Of a DNA stretch of 64,000 nucleotides, positions 1-9,629 are shown one piece after another. The stretch covers positions 16,554,001-16,618,000 of the forward strand of contig NC_071328.1 of NCBI RefSeq assembly GCF_010183535.1. The letters run 5' to 3'. The notes beneath the pieces were generated by a model, which saw only the letters and a list, made by a program, of their open reading frames with translations, did no database searches and was not told the DNA's origin. A program made the position numbers and the translations under genes. Position 1 is the first letter of the stretch. Every line of letters begins with the position of its first letter. The DNA is from Caenorhabditis remanei. Taxonomy: Eukaryota > Nematoda > Chromadorea > Rhabditida > Rhabditidae.

Positions 1-149
1 ATTTTTAAAATGACAAATTTGAGGAAACTTTTTTCTAGTCATCTCTGAAAACGAATTTTGATGTTGTTTCATACAAAATTCCGTCAAAAACCACCAAAAT
101 TCCGCCAAAATTCCGTCGAAAATTACAAAATTTTAGTAAACTTTTCAAA

Positions 150-262
150 AAGGAAGAAGGAAGAAGGAAGAAGGAAGTAAAATTTTTGAAAAGGAAGAAG
201 GAAGAAGGAATAAAAACGTGAAAAAAGCCCGGAAGAAGGAAGAAGGAAGTCGAAGGAAGGAA
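150..262. repeat. Purine-rich heptamer array (GGAAGAA type)
   Basis: Blocks of a 7-nt unit (GGAAGAA) in several copies, separated by a spacer reading GTAAAATTTTTGAAAA. On the other strand the units are pyrimidine-rich. The layout of heptamer blocks separated by an A/T spacer matches the array at 11,965-12,124, which has a different heptamer. Confidence 0.85.
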
Positions 263-756
263 TTCCGCACAGCTCTGCTTGGCACCCTACATTTTCCAAA
301 ATCGCGCCAAAGGCACGCCAGGCTGTTCAGAACTCGTGCTACTCCGGGCTCCACGAAAACGCCCCGAAGGCGCGCCAGATATTTAAATTTTTGAAATTCG
401 GTTTCTGGTTTTGTCAAAAATGGTGTGCCAGACACATTTTTTTTCCAACAAAGTGCTAATAATGTTCTTTCCATTTCTACTTTTACCCGATTTGAAATTT
501 AAAATTCGCGTCAAAGGCGCGCCAGCTATTTTTTTAGTTTTTTGAGCCGTTTGGTGTTTGTTGAAGAAAAAAGTGATTTTTGCAAAAGTTTTGAAATTTT
601 TTAATATTTTTCCGCAAAAATTTTTTATGACCTCCCCGCCTGGAAATGGCTATAGTTTATAGATCGGGTATAATATTGCAAAATTTTTCTGAATAGCATA
701 TAAAAACCGCCAAGTTTCTTTAAAAAAAATTTTGAACGTTTTACTCGCTGAAATTT

Positions 757-764
757 TTTTTCAG
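757..764 (+). promoter_or_regulatory. Probable trans-splice acceptor before the first lectin gene
   Basis: A T-run ending in TTTTCAG finishes at 764, nine bases before the ATG at 774. I see no upstream exon to pair with it. An outron acceptor so close to the ATG is typical of spliced-leader trans-splicing in nematodes. This decides the start of the gene. Confidence 0.6.
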
Positions 765-773
765 CAAAAAGAA

Positions 774-831
774 ATGAGAACTCTCCTACTCCTGCTGGCT
801 CTTATAATTGGTTCAGTGGTGACACAGAGAG
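774..831 (+). CDS. Lectin gene 1, exon 1 (signal peptide)
   Basis: ATG at 774 to donor G|GTAGGGG at 832; phase 1. Encodes the hydrophobic signal peptide ending about TQR. Confidence 0.85.
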
Positions 832-2933
832 GTAGGGGCGTGGCCTAGGAAAATCCTAGTCCCCGTCCAAATTTTTTAAATTTTTCAGAATACCGTGGTG
901 GTCGTGGCGACAATGGGAACAGCAATAATAACAATGTGAGGCTTAGAGACTACAAACTACAAAAACTACAAACTACAAAGACTACAGCTATCAAATAGAG
1001 CGCGCCATAAACACCCCAGCCTCGATTTTTTTTTGTTGATAAAAAGCTTCAAAGGCGCGCCAGACACAATTTTTTTTGAATGCTCTGATGGTTTTTAAAG
1101 GAAAAAAATAGCGTTTTTGAGCGGAGCCCCGATTTTTTGTAGTTTGTAGTCCCTGGACTTTAATAAATTGTAGCGTGGCTGTGAGTCCGGATGGCAACGA
1201 TTCAACCGTCCGACCGGTGGATACTGTATCAAAGTGTACCGTGGAGAGCACACTCAACCCCAAGCGGAGGCCAGATGTCAGTCGGTTGGGGCGAAACTCA
1301 CGGGAGTTGTGAGTCAGGAGGAGATTAGTTGGATTACTAGTGAGTTTTGTGACTGAAAATTCCAAAAAAAAACGAAAAATTGAGAAAAAGTCTACCCTAA
1401 CTTTGAATTTTTCTCCTGACTTAATTTTTTACTCAAACTTTTCAAAATTACATTATTCTTGTAGATCAAAAATAGGGCTACATTTTTGCAGTTGAAAGTT
1501 TTTCACTATCTCTTCACACTCCGGAGATACAAGCGTTCAAAGATGCCCTTCCTTCAACAAGAGACGCAGAGAAACGAGCGCGCTCTCGTTTATCTGCGTC
1601 TCTCCTCTAGGTGGCGGCGCTTAGAACACTTGTATCTCAAAAGTGGGCGGAGATATCAAAAAGTTGTCAACTACAAAAATGAAGATCACGATTTGATCTA
1701 CCAGAAACTTAAATTTTTTTAAAGATTTGACAAAGATTGACGTTGTTACAAACGGTCAAAGTTTTTTCAATGTTCAAATAGAAAAATGGGCGGAAAACGT
1801 CGAAATTGATCAGTTTCTTATAGAAAAAAGCGTCAAGGGTGCGCTTTTGAAAAAAATCTTCATATTTCAAAAATTTGTCAGTGACAGTTACAGTTTATGT
1901 CAGTGTAACTTTAAATGGCCGCGCTTAGAAGTCTTGTATTATAAAAGTGGGCGGAGCTATAAAAAGCTGTTAACTACAAAAAATATTGCACATAAAACTT
2001 CCTACATTTTCATATTATCATCTTTTCTCTAGCTCCGCCCACTTTTTAGATATGCGTCTTTAAAGATGAGCACTTGCCTCACCTTGGCTTTAAAGTGCCT
2101 TTCTTTAAAGGTCCATATCTCGAAAGTGGGCGGAGCTATCAAAAAGTTGACTACTACAAAAATGTAGAGCAAGATTTGATCTACCAGAAAATAGTAAATT
2201 TAAGCATTTTAAACCTAAAAAGATGCCTTGACGGGATCTTAAACTTGTTCAATTTTCACACTGACAAAAAATTCTTGATCACTGTAAAAAAATTTGTGTC
2301 AGTGTAAAATTTTGGTCATTGTATTTCAAAATTTTCCAGAATCCACATTTTCTCTAATCCCCCGCAATTTGACGCCAAAGGCGCCCCAGACGATTATAGC
2401 GCCGCAGGCACCCCAAACAGTTATAGATAAGCATTCTAGCGTCGCAGACATGCCACGACACTTTTGCGTCAAAGGCGCCCCAGCCCATGGATTCTAGCGC
2501 CACAGGCCCAGGCCAGTGTTAAAATTGTGTCAGTGTAAAATTTGGTCACAGTATTTAGAAATTCCCACTTTTTCCAGAATCCGCCCTCTCCCTCATTCCC
2601 CAATCATCCGGCTCCATCTGGCTCGGAGCCAAGCGTACAAACACGTGTAACTCGTCCCCTCTCTCCTCGAAATGCACTTCAATGAACTCATTCTACTGGA
2701 CCGATCGAATCACCATCGGGACATCAGGACTCATCTGGAACACCAATCAACCCGACAACTCACATGCACAGTCTCAACAGTGTGTCGTCTTGTTGGCCGC
2801 CCGTTCTACAGTAATCCAGGATAAATGGACGTGGTATTCCAACAGATTGGATGACGTGGCATGTGGATTGCCTTCTGGAGATAACAATGGTCCAAGGGCT
2901 ATTAGAGCATATGCCTGTGGAAAGGGCGCCTAA
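774..2933 (+). CDS. Secreted C-type lectin-domain protein (clec family), four exons
   Basis: Predicted 208-residue secreted protein with one C-type lectin-like domain. Exons are 774-831, 889-935, 1174-1339 and 2578-2933; phases 1, 0 and 1 are consistent and the frame is open throughout. Residues 1-18 form a leucine-rich signal peptide (MRTLLLLLALIIGS), followed by a short Arg/Gly/Asn-rich linker. The CTLD begins at about residue 38 (RGCESGWQRFNRPTGGYC). Its later part carries WLGAKR, FYWTD, a QPD motif near residues 148-150, QQCVVLL, LDDVAC and YACGK, with the family's conserved cysteines. QPD is the galactose-type motif of classical CTLDs. The usual second calcium motif WND is replaced by LDD, so sugar binding is uncertain. 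The neighbour on the - strand is a paralogue. In nematodes this family is large and often linked to gut or epidermal defence; a role here is inference. Confidence 0.88.
889..935 (+). CDS. Lectin gene 1, exon 2 (Gly/Asn linker)
   Basis: Acceptor TTTTTCAG ends at 888; donor GTGAGG starts at 936; phase 0 at the end. Encodes YRGGRGDNGNSNNNN, a low-complexity linker between signal peptide and CTLD. Confidence 0.82.
1174..1339 (+). CDS. Lectin gene 1, exon 3 (first half of CTLD, 166 nt)
   Basis: Acceptor AAATTGTAG ends at 1173; donor GTGAG at 1340; phase 1. Encodes the first CTLD half, from RGCESGW to ISWIT. The paralogous exon at 5284-5449 is also exactly 166 nt with the same phases. Confidence 0.87.
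1340..2577 (+). other. Intron 3 of lectin gene 1, repeat-filled
   Basis: 1.24 kb of non-coding sequence. It contains the CTGCGTCTC palindrome (1561-1602), three copies or half-copies of the GTGGGCGGAGC fold-back repeat (about 1620-1720, 1917-2075 and 2089-2190), the GCGCCGCAGGCACCCC repeat (about 2370-2510) and CAGTGTAA modules. Small open frames here arise from these repeats. Confidence 0.8.
1561..1602. repeat. Near-perfect palindrome of GAGACGCAGA / TCTGCGTCTC
   Basis: Arms of about 21 nt (GAGACGCAGAGAAACGAGCG against the complement of CTCGTTTATCTGCGTCTC) meet at GCGC with two mismatches. It joins two inverted copies of the TCTGCGTCTC motif that recurs elsewhere in the window. Confidence 0.85.
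2578..2933 (+). CDS. Lectin gene 1, exon 4 (second half of CTLD and stop)
   Basis: Acceptor TTTTCCAG ends at 2577; stop TAA at 2931-2933. Encodes SGSIWLGAKR, FYWTDR, the QPDN motif, QQCVVLL, LDDVAC and the C-terminal YACGKGA. A similar but non-coding TTTTCCAGAATCC occurs at about 2332, inside the intron. Confidence 0.88.
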
Positions 2934-2952
2934 ATTCTATGGATCAGGAATG

Positions 2953-2958
2953 AATAAA
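2953..2958 (+). terminator. Poly(A) signal of lectin gene 1
   Basis: AATAAA 20 nt after the stop codon. Confidence 0.75.
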
Positions 2959-3891
2959 TGAAATTTTGACACTGAACAAGCTGGCGTGCTTTTGACGCTT
3001 TTCCCCTTAAATGACATTTCTGTCTGTGCATTTGTTTGTCCGGATGTTCATTCGAAAGGAAGAAAGGAAAAATCTGGTCAGTGCTGCGGACGCCAGATGA
3101 AATGCCGAAACGAAATTTGTCAGTGTATTTTGTCAGTGTATGTGGTCACTGTAACTTTTTTCTAATCAGTGTATTTTTTGTAGTTTGTAGTGTCACTCAA
3201 TAATGTTTCTAGACTAACCTCTCCGTGTGCCACTATGTTTGATCTACGCGCGCGCGCGCATTTCTCACCACAGCCTGTTTTTTCTTCTTATCCGAAGCTG
3301 TGAAGTGGGATTTTTGCATTTTTTTTGGTTTTATAGACAGGCTTCTGTTTGTCCGGATGTCCACTTCATAGGATGCCTGGCGCTCCTTCGACGCGTTTCT
3401 GGGCTCTGTCTGTGTTTCTATTTGTCCGGATGTCCACCAGTCCATTTCAATGCAAAAAAACAAAAGGTCTGATCAGAGCTGGCGCGCCACGGAGGCGTTT
3501 TACCCCTGAATCTGGCGTGCCTGTGACGCGTTTTTCCAATTTGAAAGTCTACCGCAAAACGGAAAAAGGAATAAACAACCTGGTCACTGCTGGCGCGCCT
3601 CGAACGCGTTTTTGTGTAATTTGTAGTATGAAATGCCTAATTCTAAGATAAGGTGGAACTGTATACCGCTGTGTTGAAAAGCGCCAAAGGCGCGCCAGAC
3701 CGACTCGAATGGAGGCTAAAAGGCTCAAGAATGCGCCTCCCAGTCTGAAAAACTCCCCGATTTTTGGTTTTTTGTGTAGTTTGTAGTCTTGATGAGAATA
3801 AAAAATTTGTCAGTGTATTTTGTCATTGTAACCATTTGGATTTTTCTGGTCATTGTATTTTTTGTGTAGTTTGTAGTCTGTTAACACGATT

Positions 3892-3897
3892 TTTATT
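3892..3897 (-). terminator. Poly(A) signal of lectin gene 2
   Basis: AATAAA on the - strand, 21 nt past the TAA stop at 3919-3921. Confidence 0.7.
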
Positions 3898-3918
3898 CAA
3901 AATATGGTAAGAAAGGGG

Positions 3919-4280
3919 TTATCTACTGGCCGCCTTTCCACACAAATATCCGGCGACCGCCCGTGGATTCGTGTCAGCCGCACTGGTGACACACGCCACG
4001 TCATCCAATGTATTCGCCGCCCATACCACATTCTTCACTGTCAAAGAGGACTGTCTCGTCGCCAAAAGTATGGCACAATCCTGTTTCTTATCGTGTGCAT
4101 TGTCCGGTTGCTTGGTACTCCACACGAATCCGGCGGTGCCCGTCGCGGAGCCATCTGTCCATCCGAATGAGTTGAGGCCGGTGCAAGAGGCGGTGATGAC
4201 TTGTCCCGTACAGGCTCGGGTACGTTTTGCACCGACCCACAGGGAACCACTGGCACGGCCAAGGAGTGGGAGAGCGGTGC
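3919..4280 (-). CDS. Lectin gene 2, exon 4 (second CTLD half)
   Basis: On the - strand the acceptor CTGTTTTCAG ends at 4281 and the stop TAA is at 3921-3919. Contains the QPDN motif, LDDVAC and YLCGKAASR. Confidence 0.88.
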
Positions 4281-6775
4281 CTGAAAACAGCAAGAGTTTG
4301 CGGGGAAAATGCGTCAGAGCCGAAAAAAAAGTGTAGTGACATGTCTGCGACGCTAGAATGCTTATCTATAACAGTTTGGGGTGCCTGCGGCGCTAGAATC
4401 GTCTGGGACGCCTTCGGCGCAAAAATGGTTCGTCGGGAGGGAGGAGAGGATCTTGTTGAAACAGCTATCTTCAAAAGTGCATATCTCAAAAGTGGGCGAA
4501 GCCAGCAAAAATTTGTCAACTACAAAATTGTAGATTAAACTTAGCTCTACATTTTTGCAGTTGACAAATTTTTGATATCTCCGCCCACTTTTGAGATACA
4601 AGCGTTCTAAGCTCCAATTAATCCATATTATGGGATGTGATCCCATAGAAACCTTGTTAATTCTTCGACAATTTCTAGACACCCAAATTTTTGTAGTTTG
4701 TAGTGTAAAAGTATATTTCCATGTTTTTTAAACGAGCCTCAGGCGCGCCAGCCAACAAAGAGACTTACTTCTCTTTTTTTGGTAACAACAGCGCGCCTAA
4801 GGCGCGCCAGAACGAAATTTGTCAGTGTATTTTGTCAGTGTACTTGGTCACTGTAACTTTCTCCGACTTTTCTTCTAGTCAGTATATTTTTTGTGTAGTT
4901 TGTAGTGTCACCTCTCCGTGTGTTACTGTATTTGATGTACTCGCGCGCGCGCATTTCTCACCGCACATTGTTTTATCGATCTCGCTGCCTATCCGACGTT
5001 TAGAAAGAATTTTTACCTTTTTTGTGTTGTGAGAGATGTCTTTTTAGTTTTTTGTTGTGCTTACTACTGTATTTAGTGCGTAGAACGCGCAGCAGGCGCG
5101 CCAGACGCTATTGGTCATCAAAATCGCTAATTCGACTTCTTATATGAGCATCCTTCCTTACTGTAGAGACAAAAACGCATTACAGACTTGCTCTGCTAGC
5201 ATCCAAAGCAATTTCTCAAGTTTTTGATGGAAAATTTTTAGTCTTTTTTTGACTACAAACTACAAAAAGGTGTTCTCTCTCACGTGTCGCATATCTGGCC
5301 TCTTCCAAATTTTGAAGTCCAGAAAGTGTTCCACCATAAGATTTGCATTGTGCCTCGGCGGCTGCTTGATTCAAAACTCCGCCGAATGATTTGAGACACC
5401 AACCACCGTTGGGACGGTTGAAACGACGCCAACCGGTTGGGCAGCCACCCTGAAATGTGTAGTTTGTAGTTTGTAATCTCAGGGTGTGTGACTTACGTTA
5501 GCTCCGCCCCCTCCACCATTGCCTCCTCCATGTCCGCCTCCATGCCCGCCGCCACCGCCACCATGTCCATGACTGTCATCTGAAATTTGAAAATTGATGG
5601 GTAAAGTTTAGAGAATACAAACTACAAAAGTATCGTGACATGTCTGCGACGCTAGAATCGGCTGGGGCGCCTTCGGCGCAAAAATGATTGGTGGGAGGAC
5701 CTTGTTGAAACAAGTATCTTTAAAGACGCATATCTAAAAAAAATGGGCGAAGCAAACAAAAAACTGTCAACAACTAAATTGTAGATCAAAACTAGGGCTA
5801 CAGTTTTGTAGTTGACAATTTTTTGATAGCTCCGCCCACTTTTGAGATATAAACGCTTGAAGTTACACAACAAATTTCTGTGTTTTTGGAAAACGAGCCT
5901 CAGGCGCGCCAGAAACTGAGAACTGTCTTTAAACGTCCTTTATTTAGTCACGTGAATTTGTTTTCGCTTGTTTTTTAACGCTTCCAAGGCGCGCCAGACT
6001 GCCTGAAAATGTCTAGTTAAGTTGGTGAAAAAAAGCGCCGGAGGCGCCCCAGTCGAAACGAAATTGGTCAGTGTATTTTGTCAGTGTAACTTGGTCACTG
6101 TAACTTTCTCCAACTTTTTTCTGGCCAGTGTATTTTTTGTAGTTTGTAGTGTTATAAGTTAAGCAGCTCCGGATTAAGCAGACCTGTTTCATAAGCACAC
6201 CCAAAACTTAGATTCATGCTTCCAACCTAGAGATGTTCTAACTATTCACGTGTCTACCATACTCCCTGCTAAGCAGCTCCCACTCTCTCCTACTAAGCAG
6301 ACACATCTACCGTATTGTATGCTAAGCAGCTTTACCTCTAAGCAGGCCCATTTCTTAAGCAGCTCCCTATTCCTCTAAGCAGACCCAAAACTTAGATCCA
6401 TGCTGCGAAACCTACTGCATGCTAAACAGCTCCGCCTCTAAGCAGACCAATTTCCTAAGCAGCTCCTCTCCCTCTTTAAGCAGACCCATTTCCCCTAACA
6501 CAAACCTTCACAAGATTCACTGGACGAGGATCCAAAGTCAATTGAGAAGACAACTCCAAAGAAAAGGGAAATCACGAGAATCAGGGAAACTCTTGCCATT
6601 TTATTTCTGCAGAAACAAGGGAATCGGAAAGGAGTTATGCTTCCTTTATACCCTTCCGTCCATAACTATTATTCGGAGGACTTTTTTCCATTTTTCGCGG
6701 AGAGAAAGTTGCGGGGGTTGCAAAGATGTTGCAGAAAATGAAAACAACAATGATCAGAAACTTGTTGATGTTCAT
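3919..6775 (-). CDS. Secreted C-type lectin-domain protein, paralogue on the - strand
   Basis: Exons, 5' to 3' on the - strand: 6652-6775 (tentative), 5497-5579, 5284-5449 and 3919-4280; predicted 244 residues. The tentative first exon encodes a signal peptide (MNINKFLIIVVFIFCNIFA). Exon 2 encodes a Gly/His-rich linker (DDSHGHGGGGGGHGGG), unlike the Asn-rich linker of the first gene. The CTLD runs from GGCPTGWRRFNRPNGGWC through LWVGAKR, SFGWTDGS, TKQPDN, QDCAILL and LDDVAC to YLCGK. Exon 3 is 166 nt, as in lectin gene 1, and intron phases 1-0-1 agree. The two genes therefore arose by duplication followed by inversion or an inverted insertion. The last three exons are strong; the first exon rests on signal-peptide content and phase only. 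Confidence 0.8.
4281..5283 (-). other. Intron 3 of lectin gene 2
   Basis: About 1 kb of repeats: GCGCCGCAGGCACCCC-type repeat (about 4345-4430), a GTGGGCGAAGC fold-back repeat (about 4460-4610), CGCGCC modules (4740-4810 and 5095), CAGTG modules and TTTGTAGTTTGTAGT. No exon seen. Confidence 0.75.
5284..5449 (-). CDS. Lectin gene 2, exon 3 (first CTLD half, 166 nt)
   Basis: On the - strand the acceptor ACATTTCAG ends at 5450 and the donor C|GTGAGAGAG lies below 5284; phase 0 in, phase 1 out. Encodes GGCPTGWRRFN through LEEARYAT. Confidence 0.87.
5497..5579 (-). CDS. Lectin gene 2, exon 2 (Gly/His linker)
   Basis: On the - strand the acceptor CAAATTTCAG ends at 5580; donor AAC|GTAAGTC; 83 nt, phase 1 in and 0 out. 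Encodes a Gly- and His-rich linker ending GGGGGAN. Confidence 0.82.
5580..6651 (-). other. Intron 1 of lectin gene 2 (if exon 1 is correct)
   Basis: Contains a GTGGGCGGAGC-type fold-back repeat (about 5690-5865), CGCGCC and CAGTG modules and the TAAGCAG array (6159-6495). No other signal-peptide exon was found in it. Confidence 0.5.
6159..6495 (+). repeat. Degenerate TAAGCAG tandem array
   Basis: About a dozen copies of TAAGCAG separated by 10-40 nt, alternating between TAAGCAGCTCC and TAAGCAGACC contexts. The spacers are pyrimidine-rich. The opening unit overlaps the end of a TTTGTAGTTTGTAGT copy. Confidence 0.8.
6652..6775 (-). CDS. Lectin gene 2, tentative exon 1 (signal peptide)
   Basis: ATG on the - strand at 6775-6773. 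Encodes MNINKFLIIVVFIFCNIFA followed by a basic, polar segment. Donor AAGG|GTATAA after 124 nt gives phase 1, which fits exon 2. There is no clear trans-splice acceptor upstream, only AT-rich sequence (ACTATAGTATACTATTTG). Chosen because it is the only signal-peptide-like exon in the right phase. Confidence 0.5.
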
Positions 6776-7231
6776 ACTATCAAATAGTATACTATAGTTT
6801 TGTGGAGGGAGACGCGCCGATGACGCCCCAGTCGATGAAATTTTCGCAGGGTTGAAAAATTGCTGGGTCAAAGTTTTTTATTTTAGAAGAATTGTCTCAA
6901 AACTGACATAGTTACAGCGGTTTCAAAATTTTTTGCAATCCCGGGTTACTGTAATTTTTGTGGTGGGGCCCTACATAGGATTGTGGGTTCACTGTAAAAA
7001 TAGAATCGGAATATGTAGAGAAAAAAAATAATAACGAATTTGTTTTGGTCATTGTGTTTGGACCCAGAGAATCATCCGCACCGTCTGATATTTTGGTCAG
7101 TGTAAATTGGTCACTGTAACTTTTGTCATTGTCACCCACTAAAATAGTCTGAAAATACATAATTACTTTCTATCCCTTCTTTAGAAATTAGTTCATTTTT
7201 ATTTTAGCTGGAATTTCGGTCAGTGTACTTA

Positions 7232-7338
7232 TTAGCACAGCAGGCTTCTTACAACCGCGCTCTACCGAAATCAAAGAAAATTGAGATACACAGAGAGGGA
7301 ATTTCAGTGGAGCTTAGTTGTAAGAACTGTGCCGTGGT
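7232..7338. repeat. MITE family 1 copy (TTAGC...GAGCGC fold-back)
   Basis: Ends TTAGCACAGCAGGCTTCTTA and ...GTAAGAACTGTGCCGTG. Inner arms ACAACCGCGCTCTACCGAAA and its complement near TTTCAGTGGAGC. Same family as 18,392-18,522, 21,773-21,911 and 43,361-43,499. Confidence 0.75.
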
Positions 7339-7633
7339 GTCAGTTTTCTGAGATTTTCTGCTAATCTCTGAAATTTCAAACTGGAAATCGGCTGGAAATG
7401 CGTAAAAATGTGATCTTGATAATTTCTCCCCGTTTTTTTCAAAAATTGATTATCACAAAGTTTCGAGCATTTTTTAAATCAATTAATTTTCTGCAATTTT
7501 TGTCCGGAAATCATCATTTCTCTATAATTTTTCAAGAGTTTCAGCAAAAATAGGGCTATTTTCAATTAATTCTGATTTTCAGAAATTTTTAGCCCAAAAT
7601 TGAATCAATAAATCTAATGAATCTAATAAATCC

Positions 7634-7917
7634 ATACTTGCAAATTTACGGCCCGGGCCGGTGGAGAATTTTCAAGGCCCGGCTTCAAAAAAAGGTATCT
7701 ATTTTTTTACCAAATTTTTTAAATTTTTTAGTAAATTTACATTAAAAATTTCAATTTTTTGATGTATAACTATCGTTTGATTGAATTCTGAAGTATAGTC
7801 AAAAATTCGACATTTTTAGGAAAAAATTCAAAAAAATTCAAATTTTCGTTCAAAATTTCAGTTCAAATTTTTCAGTCGGGCCTTTGGGCCGGGCCTGGCC
7901 GGGCCCGTTGCAAGTAT
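7634..7917. repeat. MITE-like element with ATACTTGCAA ends and GGCCCGG arms
   Basis: Terminal inverted repeats ATACTTGCAA / TTGCAAGTAT, then GC-rich GGCCCGGGCC near each end of an AT-rich core. The flanks share AATAAATC, which could be an 8-bp target duplication. Confidence 0.65.
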
Positions 7918-9490
7918 GAATAAATCTATAATGAATCTCTATAATTTTCCATGATTTTCAGTGGATTTTTGGTCAAGTTCTTGTAATTTTAGCTCTAAAA
8001 TCTTGATTTCTCTATTGCTTTTGTGCTTTTCCAGTGATTATATGGCAATTTGGACTCGAAAATCATAATTTTTAGGTATTTATGTAGTTGGTCAGTGTAA
8101 CTTTGTCAGTGTATTTTGTCAGTGTAACTTTTTCCTTTTTTTTCAATTTTTCATCGCAAATGTGAACATTTTTGTTAATTTTTCAGATTTTTTCCTAATT
8201 CTGAATGATTGTCGAAAATCTGACTTGTTCGCGAAAAGTATTCAAACAATTCCGAAAAATTTAAATTTTGGCGCCGAGTATCCGGGCCTTGACAAGTTCG
8301 AACGAAAATAGATAAAATTGAGTCTAAAGGTGCTGGGGCGCCTCAGGCACATTTTATGGTAGTAATATTACTAACATCACAGCTCCATTACCAGAAAATC
8401 GAGTATTTGACTTTTTTGTCAGTGTAACTTTGTCAGTGTATTTTGTCAGTGTAACTTTCTCAAAATATTTATTATTTTTTTGCCATTTTCACCCACTAAA
8501 AGGTAGATTCTCTCTCTCCATATCTCCCCTTCCATTCTCATTTGAATATCCTCCCCTCCTTTCGGGATCTCATGACTAATCCCCCCATTCTTCTCCTATC
8601 CTCCTGGATCCCGTCACAGCTTAAGGCTCTCTTTAGAATGTTGAAATTTGATGTGCTCTTTCTTCTCCTGCTTCTTCTTCTTCTTCTGCTGACTTTTAAT
8701 AGGATATTCCTCTTTTAGCATATATATCGTATATATCTCAAGAAGAGAGACTACATTCATTTTTGGGTTAAAGAGAGAGAGAATTTGCGGATCAATTAGA
8801 TTTAGGAGTCCCCCCTTTTCTTCTTAAGCAAGAACCGGATATTGCTTTGTACTCGAAAGTGTTTACACGTTGGCGAAAACTCTCATGGAGAGTCTTATTA
8901 GAAGTCGTTTGTAGTTTGTAGTCTCAAAAATTTTGAAGAGATTTCGACGTGCCCCAGGCTAGTATCAAAATTTTCAGATTTCTACTCATTTTGAAACGCG
9001 CCAAAGGTGCGCCAGACAATTGTTGTCTGACACTTTCTCAGAATATCGTTTGAAGAGTTGTTGTAACTTTTTTTCAAAAAACGCGCCGGTGGTGCGCCAG
9101 ACAGTTTTTTGCTCTACTAGTTTGTAGTCTTGACAAGACTGTCGATCTACTTAAAATGGTGATGATTTCATTTACATTTATTCGGAAAGCGCCGAAGACG
9201 CGCCAGTTCAAGTTTTTTTTCGCAAAACAAAAGCTTTTTGAAGAGCGTGAAACTTGATAGTAACTTTAAACTTTTACTTATTTTTAAAGAAACGCGCCAC
9301 AGGCGCCCCTGACAGTACGCCAGAAATTGATATCTTAGAGCCCAAGAGATATAAAACGCGTCAAGCGTGCGCCAGCCACATTTTTGAAATTTGAGAAAGT
9401 TTTTAGACAGTAAGGATTCCAAATCGCGACAAAGACACTCTAGACATTCATTTTAATCAAAAAACCCCCTCAATTTTACAATGACACCCA

Positions 9491-9629
9491 TAGTTGTCAA
9501 GGCCCGGAAAATTGGCGCCATTCGACTATCACTCAGAATTAGAAGAAATTCTGAAAAAGCATCAAAATTAAAAAAATTTGGGAAAAAAGGATAATTTTTT
9601 GAAGCCGGGCCTTCGGTCCTTGACAACTA
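9491..9629. repeat. MITE-like element with TAGTTGTCAAGG ends
   Basis: Perfect 12-nt inverted ends TAGTTGTCAAGG / CCTTGACAACTA followed by CCCGG and its complement. ATGACACCCA occurs immediately before (9481-9490) and just after (9632-9641), suggesting a target duplication. Related ends (ACTTGTCAAGGCCC) occur at about 22,115 and 31,450. Confidence 0.65.

Larger units (their letters stand above)
1..773. other. Upstream region of the first lectin gene
   Basis: AT-rich non-coding sequence. It contains a purine-rich heptamer array (150-262), several AAACGCGCCaaaGGCGCGCCAG-type short repeats (about 300-390 and 495-520) and, at the end, a T-rich acceptor just before the start codon at 774. I see no coding exon in it. 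Confidence 0.6.
2934..3918. other. Region between the convergent lectin genes
   Basis: No coding exon seen. It contains CAGTGTATT modules, CGCGCC short repeats, TTTGTAGTTTGTAGT copies, copies of a TGTTTGTCCGGATGTCC repeat (about 3030-3050, 3345-3365 and 3420-3440) and a GC dinucleotide run (about 3249-3260). It also holds the 3' ends of both lectin genes. Confidence 0.7.
6776..9490. other. Intergenic region, left part
   Basis: No exon seen. Holds two MITE-like elements (7232-7338 and 7634-7917), CAGTGTAAC clusters (about 7090-7130, 8090-8130 and 8415-8455), CGCGCC modules (9000-9390) and pyrimidine-rich tracts at about 8500-8700. Confidence 0.65.

Noticed and set aside
1486..2307. Successive small + strand open frames within the first lectin gene
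   Set aside because: They lie in intron 3 and read through fold-back repeat copies. The lectin exons splice cleanly over them.
6183..6190. CTGTTTCA, the upstream motif of nematode piRNA genes
   Set aside because: A single 8-mer is expected by chance in a window of this size, and it lies inside the TAAGCAG array.
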